Assembly: GCA_965221445.1 (NCBI GenBank)
Contig: CBDCSF010000013.1
Span: forward strand, 1,860,001-1,924,000
Direction: 5' to 3'
DNA length: 64,000 nt
Origin: MPNP01 sp965221445
Lineage (GTDB): Bacteria; Pseudomonadota; Alphaproteobacteria; Rhodobacterales; Rhodobacteraceae
The notes beneath the pieces were generated by a model. The model was not told the DNA's origin, did no database searches, and saw nothing but the letters and a program-made list of their open reading frames with translations. Of the stretch, positions 8,833 through 18,295 are shown piece after piece. The translations under genes were made by a program, and so were the position numbers. Each line of letters begins with the position of its first letter. Within the stretch, counting starts at the first letter, position 1.

Positions 8833-9744
8833 TTAAGGTGACTTCAAAACCAATTCACACTCCTCAGGCAAATCAGCCATTACATAATCTCTGGGATGCC
8901 TGCGCTTCGGAGCTTCGGGGTCAGGTGGTTTTTTCAGAGAATCAAGAAAATAATCAGATACCCACCAGTAAAGATTTTCATCACATCCATCACCCCCCTT
9001 TGACAACTCGTTTACAGTCGGTTTTTGAGTTATACAACTGGGTGAGTTTTCAGGGCATTTCAAACGAACATGGAAATGATAATTATGGCCATAGTAGGGC
9101 CTTATTTTTTGTAACCAAATCCTATCCTCGCCTGCTTTTTCACACATATTGATCTTGGCGGCAGCGGCTACAAATATTCTGTCTACCCTAGGGTCTTCAG
9201 AGGCTGCTCTTAACAAGCCGATATGAGTGTCTGTCCAATTTTCATTAACCTTTCTTTGATCCGCTGTCCGAATGGAAATTGAGCTGATATCCTCCCTTTC
9301 CTGCCTGGTTAAATCTAACCTTTCTGGGGGTAACATCCAGATATCTACATCCAAACCGATTTGGTGTGAAGCGTGTCCTGAGGTCATGGGGCCACCTCGA
9401 GGTTGAGTGAGATCGCCTATATAAAGTCCTTTCCAGCCAAGTTTATTAGCTGTTTGGCTTAGATCTATCAAAAAATCTATTAATACCGGATGGCCCCAGT
9501 TCCTGTTTCGGCTTAATCTCATCGCCTGCCAGGTAGGTCCAGTTTCGGGTAAAAGAACACCTCCCGCCAAACATCCCTTGGCATAACTTCCGATAGGAGC
9601 CACAGGCTGGTTTGAACCTGTTTCCTTAGCCCCAAATAATTGGTTGGCTTTGGGTTCTTGTGACCATGACTGGGAAGTCAGGAATAATGTCAGTACCGCA
9701 ACCAAGCCAATGTATGATGTAATATTATCTGTCCGAATTTTCAT
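8833..9744 (-). CDS. mepA: Penicillin-insensitive murein endopeptidase MepA
   Basis: The 303-residue protein has an N-terminal signal peptide (about residues 1-29, hydrophobic segment ending near SQSWS) and the LAS-type metallopeptidase motifs: SGHASHQIGLDVDIW, whose His and Asp bind zinc, and the later HNYHFHVRL with HxH. This matches MepA (peptidase M74), a periplasmic enzyme that cleaves D-Ala-DAP crosslinks in peptidoglycan. It is transcribed in the same direction as dapD. Next to DAP synthesis and D-Glu catabolism it adds to a cell-wall turnover theme. Confidence 0.92.
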   Translation of the reverse strand: MKIRTDNITSYIGLVAVLTLFLTSQSWSQEPKANQLFGAKETGSNQPVAPIGSYAKGCLAGGVLLPETGPTWQAMRLSRNRNWGHPVLIDFLIDLSQTANKLGWKGLYIGDLTQPRGGPMTSGHASHQIGLDVDIWMLPPERLDLTRQEREDISSISIRTADQRKVNENWTDTHIGLLRAASEDPRVDRIFVAAAAKINMCEKAGEDRIWLQKIRPYYGHNYHFHVRLKCPENSPSCITQKPTVNELSKGGDGCDENLYWWVSDYFLDSLKKPPDPEAPKRRHPRDYVMADLPEECELVLKSP

Positions 9745-9907
9745 TTGGTCTTCCGTGTATATCCATTCTGTCCAATTAAACCGAGAAACTCAGTAAATTC
9801 AACATAATTTCATTAATATGGGATTGACGGGAATTTTGCTTCAATTCATTAGTCTTGTATTTGTTTAACCTTTGCATAAGTTAGTCACATTAAGGATGGG
9901 ACGCTAA

Positions 9908-10192
9908 ATGGTACAAATTATATATCTGATTAATTTCCTGCTTGACATACTTTGGTGGGTTGTAATTGCTCACGCTCTGATGAGTTGGTTAATCAGTATG
10001 AATGTTTTTGACCCAAGTAACCAGTTTATCAGGAATCTTTGGGGCTTTCTGGAAAGAATTCTCCACCCGATTTACAGTAAAATCAGACCCTACCTGCCAA
10101 ACACTGGATCCATAGATCTTTCCCCTCTTGTACTGATTGTTGGCATTATTGTTGTCAGGCAGTTATTGGCAAACCTGTTTCTGATGGGCTAG
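9908..10192 (+). CDS. YggT family membrane protein
   Basis: This 94-residue protein has two hydrophobic segments (about 5-30 and 68-92) separated by a polar loop with the family signature RILHPIYSKIRPYLPN. YggT proteins are small inner-membrane proteins linked to osmotic tolerance or cell division in various bacteria; the exact function is unclear. The ATG follows AAGGATGGG. The gene is divergent from mepA and convergent with msrA. Confidence 0.88.
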   Translation: MVQIIYLINFLLDILWWVVIAHALMSWLISMNVFDPSNQFIRNLWGFLERILHPIYSKIRPYLPNTGSIDLSPLVLIVGIIVVRQLLANLFLMG

Positions 10193-10272
10193 TTTAAATT
10201 CACCAATTAACGACATTCAAATGCATGAAATCCAGTCCTGCACTCAGGACCGAAGAAGTTGTTGTGCATCAA

Positions 10273-10917
10273 TCAGTGAGCAAAGACTGCTGAATCACCC
10301 CAAAGCTCCTTAACTCTGGCATCTCTACCACAGGCTTTTCGGTATCTTTTGTAAGCCTGGGCCTTGGTTAAAACTCCAAAACGGGTAATAATTCTTTTAT
10401 CGCTCATATAATATCCCTGGTGATATTCTCCGGCTGGAAAAAACTCTCCTGCATCAAGGATTTGGGTTACGATATCCATACCCAATGCTTCCTGTGCTTC
10501 AGCTCTTGAAGTGAGTGCAATTTTTTCCTGGTCTTCATTCAAGGCAAAAACTGCCGTTCTATATGAATGCCCTCGGTCACAAAATTGCCCGCCATCATCC
10601 GTTGGATCAATACTTCGCCAGAAAAGGTCAACCAACTGCTGATACGAAACTTTGGAGGGATCAAAATCAATTTTTACAGCTTCGTAATGGCCTGTACCTC
10701 CAGAAGTAACGTCCTTATAAGAAGGATTATCCTTGCTTCCTCCGGTAAAACCGGAAATTGTACTGACAACCCCTTCAACGGAATCAAAATCTTTCTCCAC
10801 GCACCAAAAACACCCACCCGCGAAAATGGCTGTCTCAGTTGTTTTGGCGAAAGAAGCAGTCGAAAAACTAAATCCGACAACGAATATTGTAACAAGGACC
10901 AAATTCAATAATTTCAT
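10273..10917 (-). CDS. msrA: Peptide methionine sulfoxide reductase MsrA, exported form
   Basis: The 214-residue protein carries the MsrA active site GGCFWCVE near residue 35 and the conserved GTGHYEAVKIDFDP stretch. It reduces S-methionine sulfoxide in proteins. The first 24 residues form a clear signal peptide ending at SFA-KT, so this copy works in the periplasm. Further C-terminal cysteines may act as resolving residues. A single gene, convergent with yggT. Confidence 0.93.
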   Translation of the reverse strand: MKLLNLVLVTIFVVGFSFSTASFAKTTETAIFAGGCFWCVEKDFDSVEGVVSTISGFTGGSKDNPSYKDVTSGGTGHYEAVKIDFDPSKVSYQQLVDLFWRSIDPTDDGGQFCDRGHSYRTAVFALNEDQEKIALTSRAEAQEALGMDIVTQILDAGEFFPAGEYHQGYYMSDKRIITRFGVLTKAQAYKRYRKACGRDARVKELWGDSAVFAH

Positions 10918-10955
10918 GATGAGCTCCTGGGAAGATTTCGGTAAAATGAAAATTG

Positions 10956-11555
10956 TTAGAATAGCTTGGAGAAACTTCTCTTGCCGATTTTATTAACAAC
11001 ATTTCTAATCAAATCCAAAACAATTTCACAATCGTTCAAGGAATTGTGAATGTCCGGCTGATTCAAAGCACCTTCATATTTTGCTGCATCAGCGAGTTTA
11101 TGCCATTTCCAACCTGATCCCCAATTGTTTTGTATTTGCCTATAGGCAGCATATTCTTTCATTATACATCGGCCTTGGTAGGCAACAAATTTAACTTGAG
11201 GGCTTTGTAGTTTGCATGTCTGCCTGAGCAATCTGGTATCAAAGTCCAGATTATAAACCAATACATATTGAGCTGCGTTTGTTGTTAATTCTGTAAACCT
11301 GTCGTGATGCTCACTCCAGGGTCGGGCATTTAATTTCCTCAATTTATTTTCATCCAATCCATGTATTTTTACAGAATCCTTAGGGATTGGTTTGAGGGGT
11401 AGAACATATTCGTTAAAGCGGATTTCTCCGGTGGTATCTATTGCTGAAACCTGTAACACTTCTGAATCTGGTTTGAATCCGGTAGTTTCAGTATCCAAAA
11501 TCAGTATATCGTCGCGATCCAAAAGAGAGGACCAGTTCTGAACAGAGTTTTTCAT
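10956..11555 (-). CDS. DEDDh-type 3'-5' exonuclease
   Basis: The 199-residue protein has Exo I (ILDTETTGF, residues about 18-26), an Exo II region with the Asp in YNLDFDTRLL, and an Exo III HNSLNDCEIVLDL segment with the His/Asp pair. These are the residues of the DnaQ/RNase T exonuclease fold. The C-terminal half differs from DNA polymerase III epsilon, and a true dnaQ lies just upstream, so this is a paralogous exonuclease of unknown substrate. Confidence 0.8.
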   Translation of the reverse strand: MKNSVQNWSSLLDRDDILILDTETTGFKPDSEVLQVSAIDTTGEIRFNEYVLPLKPIPKDSVKIHGLDENKLRKLNARPWSEHHDRFTELTTNAAQYVLVYNLDFDTRLLRQTCKLQSPQVKFVAYQGRCIMKEYAAYRQIQNNWGSGWKWHKLADAAKYEGALNQPDIHNSLNDCEIVLDLIRNVVNKIGKRSFSKLF

Positions 11556-11682
11556 AAAGTTTCCATTTTATTGCTTGTAACGCTTCAGGGTTCCATGCAT
11601 TTGTTATTAACCCTAATTTTCAAATGTACCACCTGATATTTTCGCACGTGCAAGGGTCTTATTTTCAACTTGATCAAGGTTG

Positions 11683-12372
11683 TTATTCTTTTTTATTCCC
11701 TAGCCACAAGGCGTTTTTACCGAGAAATTCCTTTACATAATCGGTATGGGCTTTCATCTCTTGTTCTGAAAGGTCAAATTTTACCGGAATCGGTCTTTCC
11801 TTGAATTTTCGTTCCTTTTTTCTAATTGCGCCTGTATCAATATCTGCAAATAAGTCCTTACCACCCTCCTGATTAAGCTTATTATAGATCTCAGACAATA
11901 TTTGAGCATCTATCAATGCTCCGTGCAAGGATCTGATGGACAAATCCAGTTTGTAATAATTTCCAAGTGCCTCCAAATTGTGCTGTGCTCTGCTTGGTAA
12001 AACCTGACGGGCTAGTTGAAGCGTATCAACTACCTGGTCAAAACCAATTTGCCTCCTTCCGCAAAGCCGTAATTCCTTATTGATAAAGGCAACATCGAAT
12101 TCGGCATTGTGTATGACCAATTTGGAATCCTGTATGGTTTCCAGTAATTCGTCTGCAATTTCCTTGAATTTTGGCTTATCACGGAGAAATTCATAACTTA
12201 AACCATGAACCTCCTGCGCTTCTTCTTCAATTTTTCTTTCTGGATTTATATACCATTGAAACTCTCTTCCGGTTCGCTGGTGATGTATCTGTTCAATCAT
12301 CCCAATTTCAATTATTCGGTTTTGGTCCAGATCCAATCCAGTGGTTTCAATGTCTAAGATCAACTCTCTCAT
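11683..12372 (-). CDS. dnaQ: DNA polymerase III epsilon subunit (proofreading exonuclease)
   Basis: The protein has Exo I (ILDIETTGLD) at its very start, Exo II with HNAEFDVAFIN, and Exo III with HGALIDAQILSEIY, so the DEDDh set is complete. The C-terminus (about 190-229) is the polymerase-alpha-binding tail. The ATG at 12372 is chosen: it gives the standard MRELILDIETTGLD start and lies four bases after the coaE stop. A TTG at 12399 would overlap coaE. The aroE-coaE-dnaQ order is conserved in Alphaproteobacteria. Confidence 0.94.
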   Translation of the reverse strand: MRELILDIETTGLDLDQNRIIEIGMIEQIHHQRTGREFQWYINPERKIEEEAQEVHGLSYEFLRDKPKFKEIADELLETIQDSKLVIHNAEFDVAFINKELRLCGRRQIGFDQVVDTLQLARQVLPSRAQHNLEALGNYYKLDLSIRSLHGALIDAQILSEIYNKLNQEGGKDLFADIDTGAIRKKERKFKERPIPVKFDLSEQEMKAHTDYVKEFLGKNALWLGNKKE

Positions 12373-12376
12373 GATT

Positions 12377-12967
12377 TTAGGTGGGCATCGTTTTGGCAAT
12401 TATTTCCTTAACCTGAAGCCGCGTTTGTTTGAGGCCTACGGAAATTATGACAAAATCGGCTTTTTTTTGTTTTTCTTCGTCCGAGAGTTGCCAACTCTTG
12501 ATTTTCTGGAACCATTCCTGGGTCATTCCCTTTCTTTCCATCACACGTTTTTCCTGAAATTCCTCGGGTGCAGATACCACCACCACGTAATCAACATTCC
12601 CTTGTAACCCGGATTCCAAAAGTAGAGGAATCTCCAGTGCCACCAGTTTATTGCTTTGCTTTCTGCAACTTGATTTAAACTCCTCCATTTTTTTCCTTAC
12701 CAGGGGATGGACAATTTCTTCCAACTTCTTCTTAAGGTCTTTGCGACCTAAAAGCTTCTCCTTTAATTTCTCCTTATTCACACCATCGGGACCAGTCACA
12801 TCCTCTCCAAAGGCTTCCCTCAGGGGTCCTACTGCCTCTCCTCCTTTCTGATAAAGATTCTCTACTTCTTTATCTGCTTCCCAAACAGGAATTCCAGAAA
12901 GTTCAAACATTCTTGATACAGTACTTTTTCCCATCCCAATGGAGCCGGTTATTCCTATAATTTTCAT
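12377..12967 (-). CDS. coaE: Dephospho-CoA kinase CoaE
   Basis: The 196-residue protein starts with IIGITGSIGMGKST, a P-loop at about residues 8-15, followed by the DADKEV-like WEADKEV motif and the VHPLVR stretch typical of CoaE. It phosphorylates dephospho-CoA in the last step of CoA synthesis. It overlaps the end of aroE by four bases (ATGA) and runs directly into dnaQ. Confidence 0.94.
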   Translation of the reverse strand: MKIIGITGSIGMGKSTVSRMFELSGIPVWEADKEVENLYQKGGEAVGPLREAFGEDVTGPDGVNKEKLKEKLLGRKDLKKKLEEIVHPLVRKKMEEFKSSCRKQSNKLVALEIPLLLESGLQGNVDYVVVVSAPEEFQEKRVMERKGMTQEWFQKIKSWQLSDEEKQKKADFVIISVGLKQTRLQVKEIIAKTMPT

Positions 12968-13815
12968 GATGTCAATTTTTTGGTAACCAAGTTCCTAAGT
13001 TCGTCAGTGACCTCTGGTTGTTTACCAAACCAGAATTGGTAGGAACTTGCTGCCTGATGTAACAACATTCCCAAGCCATCAACAGTCTTGCAACCCCTTT
13101 CCTCAGCCTTTTTTAGAAAATCCGTCTTAAGTGGATTATAAACGATATCGTAGACAAGAGTCCTTTGGTTCAGCTTGTCGTATGGTAATTTCAATTCCGG
13201 TTGTCCAATCATTCCCAATGATGTTGTATTGACCATAATAGTCACTTCATTCAGTACTTTTGCCATGTCAGAAAAGTCTATGATTTTTACCCTGTTTCCC
13301 AAATCGTTCTGCAGTAATTTTGCTCTCTCTACTGTTCTATTTGTCAGGTACACTTTAGGTACTCCTTCCCTGAGCAATGAATAGATTATTGCTCTCGACC
13401 CACCTCCAGCGCCAATAACCAGTGCTGGCCCAGTTACGGCTCGCCACGTTGGTACCGTTTCCTTCAAATTCTGTAAAAATCCGTAACTGTCCGTGTTGTC
13501 AGCATAAATTTTCCCACTCTTTCTCAAACTCAAGGTATTTGCTGCACCCAAAAGTGCAGCATTATCTGCAACAAGATCTGCACACATCAGTGCTGCCTCT
13601 TTATGAGGGATGGTAACATTTACACCACAAAAACCCATTTTTGACAGCACCTCAATTACATCCTTGAAGTTTGTTCTTGATACTTCCAACGGAACATACA
13701 TACCATTGACGTTATATTTTTCTATCCAGTAATTATGAATTACTGGTGATAGACTGTGTCCTATAGGAGTCCCAATTACACCTGTGAGAATTGGGCTTTT
13801 TCTGCTCTGTTTCAT
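12964..13815 (-). CDS. aroE: Shikimate dehydrogenase AroE
   Basis: The 283-residue protein carries the shikimate-binding GTPIGHSLSP and NVTIPHKEA motifs, whose Lys is catalytic, the NTDSYGF motif and the NADP-binding GAGGGSRAI. It reduces 3-dehydroshikimate in the aromatic amino acid pathway. It is the first gene of aroE-coaE-dnaQ, reading away from the gap at 13816-14129. Confidence 0.94.
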   Translation of the reverse strand: MKQSRKSPILTGVIGTPIGHSLSPVIHNYWIEKYNVNGMYVPLEVSRTNFKDVIEVLSKMGFCGVNVTIPHKEAALMCADLVADNAALLGAANTLSLRKSGKIYADNTDSYGFLQNLKETVPTWRAVTGPALVIGAGGGSRAIIYSLLREGVPKVYLTNRTVERAKLLQNDLGNRVKIIDFSDMAKVLNEVTIMVNTTSLGMIGQPELKLPYDKLNQRTLVYDIVYNPLKTDFLKKAEERGCKTVDGLGMLLHQAASSYQFWFGKQPEVTDELRNLVTKKLTS

Positions 13816-14129
13816 AATTTATCTGAGATAGCTAGTGTTAATAACTTTGAGGAAAATCAAGAGGAAAAAGTTGGAGTCCGACAACATTTTGAACTTTCTC
13901 TTCTTGTATAAATTTAGGGAGCCTAGTTTACCCTTTTAGTTAAATTATTTTCAACAATTTATCCACAGAAAATTTCTAAATCTTTAGTCCATTATTTTCC
14001 CAGTAAATAAAGGTGTTTCGATATTTCTGTGAGTGGTAGAACCTTGTTTTTCCTTTTTATACATAAACATATTTCTTAAATCATTCCTTTATAGAATTAA
14101 AAATAAATAGTGACATAAAGTATTAAGTC
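13816..14129. other. AT-rich gene-free gap with a DnaA-box match; candidate origin region
   Basis: No coding frame is seen in these 314 bases, which are clearly richer in A and T than the flanks. The gap contains an exact DnaA-box consensus match TTATCCACA at 13959-13967. Two one-mismatch sites lie nearby: TGTTAATAA at 13836-13844 on the reverse strand and TTATACATA at 14057-14065. In Caulobacter and many relatives the origin lies between the aroE-coaE-dnaQ side and the hemE/hemJ-rho side, which is roughly where this gap sits. Against this: there is only one exact box, about two would be expected by chance in 64 kb, and hemE and maf are missing here. It also contains the aroE promoter. Confidence 0.35.
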
Positions 14130-15575
14130 TTAATTTGTCTCAAGATAAATGTGCTTGGTCTCCATGAAATCACTCAAAGCCTCAACCCCATGCAGTCGTC
14201 CAATGCCACTCTGTTTGTACCCACCAGTTTCAGCTTCAGCAAAAAGCCTGTTGTGACAATTCAACCAAACAGTACCAAATTGTAATTTACGACTAAAGCG
14301 CATTGCTCGGTTTAAATCATTGGTATAGACGCTGGCAGCCAATCCATAAATTGTGGCATTGGCCTTGATCAAAGCCTCTTCTTCAGTTTGAAATATCTCC
14401 AAAGAGGCCATTGGACCAAAGAGTTCCTCTTGCACCAGTTTATGGTCAGTATTATCGGATACAAATAAAGTAGGTGAAATAAAAGATCCCTCCTCCGGTA
14501 AATGTTCAGGAACTTTTCCTTCCAACAAAACATCCGTTTCCGCTTTGGCTACTTTAACGAGATCCAGGAGACGTAATTGGTTTGTCTTGTCGATTACTGG
14601 TCCCATTTCTACTGTTGAGTCTAGCCCATTTCCGATAACAACACTAGAAAGACTACCTTGTAATCTTTCGGCGAACTGATCAAATATTTTGTGATGTATC
14701 AGGATTCGGTTTACTGCAGTACACATTTGTCCCGAAATGGTAATGACAGCTCTGCTTATCTCACCCAAAGCTCTATCCAGATCAGCATCATCAAATACAA
14801 TGGCTGGTGTTTTTCCACCGAGCTCCAGGGAAACTTTTTTAAGTGTTTTAGCACAGTTGGCCATTACCATTTTACCAGTATTGACTGAACCGGTAAAACT
14901 AACCATGTCAAGTTCCTCATGACTGGAAAGAAGTTCTCCAATTTCGATTCCATTTTCATTGATTGAGTTAACAACTCCTGCAGGCATTTCCTTTATCGCA
15001 TGAAAGCACTCCATAAGTCTGCTGTTCACCAGGGGTGTCTGGATGGCAGGTTTTATAACCACGGTACAACCGGCACATAAAGCGGGAGCAACAGACCTGA
15101 CCAGCAGGGTAACAGGGGCATTCCAGGGAACGATTACAGAGACAACACCAACTGGTTCCTTGGTCAAGAGGGAAAGTATGTTCGGTGAAGTTTCAGTTGT
15201 ACGACCAAATATATTCCTGGCCAAACCGGCATAATACCGAGCTTCTGAAACACCGGCGTTTATCTCATGTCTACATTGTTCAAGAATTTTACCATTTTCT
15301 TGAACAAGTAATGGGGCAAGATCATCTCTAATTTTCTCCAAATTATCTGCGAATACCAAAAGGGAGTTGGCTCTAAGTCGAGGAGAATTTTGCCACTCGC
15401 TATTTTCGAAGGCATTACGGGCAGAGGCAACAGCCCTTTCTGCTGAAGACAAGGAACCAGGAACAGCTGAACCTATTATTGTACCAGAAGCAGGGTTAAC
15501 GCTGTAAAACCTGTCATTTATCTCAGGTTCTTCAAAGTTGCCCCCAATGTAATTTCGGGAAAATAATTCAGTCAT
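14130..15575 (-). CDS. NAD(P)-dependent aldehyde dehydrogenase
   Basis: The 481-residue protein is a full-length ALDH-superfamily enzyme. It shows the VPWNAP cofactor-pocket motif, the SFTGS glycine motif, the catalytic Glu in LELGGKTP and the catalytic Cys in SGQMCTAVNR. These oxidise aldehydes to acids. The substrate is not clear; the divergent LysR gene and the flavin monooxygenase suggest one catabolic pathway, probably for an aromatic compound. Confidence 0.88.
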   Translation of the reverse strand: MTELFSRNYIGGNFEEPEINDRFYSVNPASGTIIGSAVPGSLSSAERAVASARNAFENSEWQNSPRLRANSLLVFADNLEKIRDDLAPLLVQENGKILEQCRHEINAGVSEARYYAGLARNIFGRTTETSPNILSLLTKEPVGVVSVIVPWNAPVTLLVRSVAPALCAGCTVVIKPAIQTPLVNSRLMECFHAIKEMPAGVVNSINENGIEIGELLSSHEELDMVSFTGSVNTGKMVMANCAKTLKKVSLELGGKTPAIVFDDADLDRALGEISRAVITISGQMCTAVNRILIHHKIFDQFAERLQGSLSSVVIGNGLDSTVEMGPVIDKTNQLRLLDLVKVAKAETDVLLEGKVPEHLPEEGSFISPTLFVSDNTDHKLVQEELFGPMASLEIFQTEEEALIKANATIYGLAASVYTNDLNRAMRFSRKLQFGTVWLNCHNRLFAEAETGGYKQSGIGRLHGVEALSDFMETKHIYLETN

Positions 15576-15713
15576 GAATCCTGCCCAGAAAATAAAAAAT
15601 ACAATATTCTAAATTTTAGAGTAAAATTGCTTGCTCAACAAACCAGCTTTTAAGTTTTAACTCCTTGTTAACACAATAATTCAATTGGTTCCGGTGGAGG
15701 AGAAGGAAATAAA

Positions 15714-16640
15714 GTGAAAATTGACCAGTTGCGATATTTTGTTGTTGCGGCCGAAGAAAAAAGCCTGACAAGAGCAGCAGAAATTCTTAATGTAACCCAA
15801 CCAGCAATAGGTTTGCAAATAAAGAGTTTGGAAAAGAAATTTGGGATTAATCTATTGGATCGTCATTCTCGTGGGGTATCACTTACACAAGAAGGCGAAT
15901 TTTTTCTGGAAAGGGCCAAGGAAATTCTTCTGTTTACTGATCGAGTTGACAGGGAAATGAAAAATTTGGGAACACGCCAAAAAGGGATTGTTAGAATTGG
16001 TGTGCTACCGTCCCTTACCGGCACGATAGTGCCTAAAATTTTGGAATGGTGCTATGATACCCATCCCGAAACAACCCTGGTCTTCACCCAAGGGTTTTCC
16101 AGTGATTTGTACGAGGATTGGCAAAGGGAGTTGTTGGATTTTACTTTCATCAGCCGAAAAGTAGAGACCAGTAAATCTTTGAGTTACCCAATGTATAAGG
16201 AGGAATTCAAATTGATTGGAAACCCCGAAATGTTTGAAAGTCTATCAAACCCAGTAAAGATGGAGGAATTAAGAAAATTACCTCTATTATTTGATGGCAG
16301 AGATTTAGTACTGCAGACCATTCTTGAAAATTACTTGAAAGAGAAGGGAATGGAACTAGCAGATAGAATTGAGATAAGTTCCATAACCATTAGAAAAGAA
16401 TTTGCCAAAAAACAGAGACGATTTTGCATAGCACCTTCAGCACTTTTTTCGAGTGAAATCCGCAAAGGATTGTGTAAAGCTGTACCAATAGATTTAAAAG
16501 CCTTGAAGAGAACGGTTCACCTGGCTGGTCCAAGGAAAGATTTAATGACCGAGGTTCAACTGTCCATACATCAATTCATTGTCAAATTGATAGAAGAAAA
16601 CCTTGAATCCAAAAACCCTGATTGGGAAAAAATCAATTGA
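15714..16640 (+). CDS. LysR-family transcriptional regulator
   Basis: The 308-residue protein has an N-terminal winged HTH (MKIDQLRYFVVAAEE, then LTRAAEILNVTQPAIGLQI, residues about 1-60) and a LysR substrate-binding domain after about 90. The start is a GTG with a strong GGAGGAGAAGG site. It is divergent from the aldehyde dehydrogenase across 138 bases and lies 30 bases before the monooxygenase. It likely controls both arms of this block, responding to a pathway intermediate. Confidence 0.9.
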   Translation: MKIDQLRYFVVAAEEKSLTRAAEILNVTQPAIGLQIKSLEKKFGINLLDRHSRGVSLTQEGEFFLERAKEILLFTDRVDREMKNLGTRQKGIVRIGVLPSLTGTIVPKILEWCYDTHPETTLVFTQGFSSDLYEDWQRELLDFTFISRKVETSKSLSYPMYKEEFKLIGNPEMFESLSNPVKMEELRKLPLLFDGRDLVLQTILENYLKEKGMELADRIEISSITIRKEFAKKQRRFCIAPSALFSSEIRKGLCKAVPIDLKALKRTVHLAGPRKDLMTEVQLSIHQFIVKLIEENLESKNPDWEKIN

Positions 16641-16670
16641 TGCAAAAATTCCGGTGAGAATTTTGGGAGG

Positions 16671-18275
16671 ATGACAAACAAGCGCTTCAGTAAAGCTGAT
16701 GTTCTTATCGTGGGAGGAGGCCCGGTAGGTCTGGGGTTGGCTTTAGATCTATCTATACGTGGGGTTAGGGTAATCTTGGTTGAGAAGAGGACAAAAACAC
16801 ATAATGTCCCTAAAGGACAGAATCTAACCCAAAGGACAGCAGAACATTTTAAATTCTGGGGAGTTGAAAAAACTATCCTGGACAATGTCCATATTCCAAA
16901 AGAATACGGCACTTCGGGGATGACGACCTATGGTTCACTGTTGGGGGAGTATCATTTTGAATGGTACAAAAGAAAAAGTGTAAATGAATTCTATTTTGCA
17001 GAAAATCTGCGTATACCTCAATTTGAGACAGAGAAAGCCCTGAAGCAAAAATTGGAAGGTTTCGATTGTGCGAAGTTATATTGGGGATACGAGGCTGTAG
17101 GAATAAGAGAAAAAGATGATAAGATAGAACTTGAAATTGTTGATCAACAAGGGCAAACGTCTCTCCTAACAGGAAAATTTCTGGTTGGTTGTGATGGGAA
17201 CAGATCAACAGTAAGAAAAATAGCAAATATACCTCAGTCGATTGTTGACCACAAAAAACGGATGGCCATAATGGTTTTTGATTCAAAAGCCCTGGATGGT
17301 TTATCAAGCAAAATTAGGGGTAAATCCTTCTTTCATATAGTTCATCCTGACTTGGATGGTTATTGGAAATTTTTTGGCAGGGTAAATCTTGAAGGTCGAT
17401 GGTTTTATCACTCCCCCATCCCTTGTGAAGCAAATAAGGTAAATTTTGATGTAGAAGCCGAGCTCTATGACGCAGTTGGTGACAAGTTCAAATTCAAACT
17501 TGACCACTTGGGCTTTTGGGATTTCAAATACGCCTTGGCAGACACCTTCCAAAAAAGGAGAGTTTTTTTGGCTGGTGATGCAGCACACGAGCACCCACCC
17601 TATGGTGGATATGGACTAAATACTGGTTTGGAAGATTCCCGTAATTTGGGGTGGAAATTATCAGCATATTTTCAGGGATGGGGATCAGAAAATCTATTGC
17701 AGTCCTATACAACTGAACGGAGGACAATTTTCATCTCCACCTTAAATACTTTCATTGATCGGCTCATAACCGATGACAGGAAATTCATCAACAAATATAA
17801 TCCTAAAAGGAACAGGTCGAGTTTTGAAAAAGGGTGGAACCAATTCTCAAGGGTGGCCAATGCTGATGTTGGGTTATATTGTCCCTGTTACGCAGGTTCA
17901 GCACTCATTCCAGAAACAGAGAATTCCACAATGAGTGCGGCTGGAAAGCATCGGTACGAAGCCCATTCAGGAGAACATTTATCGCCCGCAACGCTGTCAA
18001 ACGGAAACAATGTTATTTCAGAACTGGGGAAAAATTTCTCGGTAATTTTTGTGGGAGTTGCCGATGAAATTATACAGAGGGTCCAGAGAGTAATAAGATC
18101 CAAGGGTGTACCTGTAAGATTCATTATCACCGAAGAAAATGAATCAACTTCGAAATGGAATGCAAGTATTCTAATTGTTCGTCCTGACCATTATCTGGCA
18201 TATGCCGCCAAGGAAATTCCCGATTGCATGGGAGATATCATGGAGCAAGCCTTTGGCGGTCAAGAAATGATGTGA
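16671..18275 (+). CDS. FAD-dependent aromatic monooxygenase (PheA/TfdB/MhpA type)
   Basis: The 534-residue protein has the FAD Rossmann motif VLIVGGGPVGLGLALDL near residues 11-27, the DG motif in LVGCDGNRSTVRK, and the GD motif in VFLAGDAAHEHPPYGGYGLNTG. This set defines flavin aromatic hydroxylases. The last 120 residues resemble the thioredoxin-like C-terminal domain of phenol hydroxylases. It would hydroxylate an aromatic ring using NAD(P)H and oxygen. The SD-like GGGAGG directly abuts the ATG, which is closer than usual. Confidence 0.85.
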   Translation: MTNKRFSKADVLIVGGGPVGLGLALDLSIRGVRVILVEKRTKTHNVPKGQNLTQRTAEHFKFWGVEKTILDNVHIPKEYGTSGMTTYGSLLGEYHFEWYKRKSVNEFYFAENLRIPQFETEKALKQKLEGFDCAKLYWGYEAVGIREKDDKIELEIVDQQGQTSLLTGKFLVGCDGNRSTVRKIANIPQSIVDHKKRMAIMVFDSKALDGLSSKIRGKSFFHIVHPDLDGYWKFFGRVNLEGRWFYHSPIPCEANKVNFDVEAELYDAVGDKFKFKLDHLGFWDFKYALADTFQKRRVFLAGDAAHEHPPYGGYGLNTGLEDSRNLGWKLSAYFQGWGSENLLQSYTTERRTIFISTLNTFIDRLITDDRKFINKYNPKRNRSSFEKGWNQFSRVANADVGLYCPCYAGSALIPETENSTMSAAGKHRYEAHSGEHLSPATLSNGNNVISELGKNFSVIFVGVADEIIQRVQRVIRSKGVPVRFIITEENESTSKWNASILIVRPDHYLAYAAKEIPDCMGDIMEQAFGGQEMM

Positions 18276-18295
18276 ATTTTGGGGGGACAATTTTT

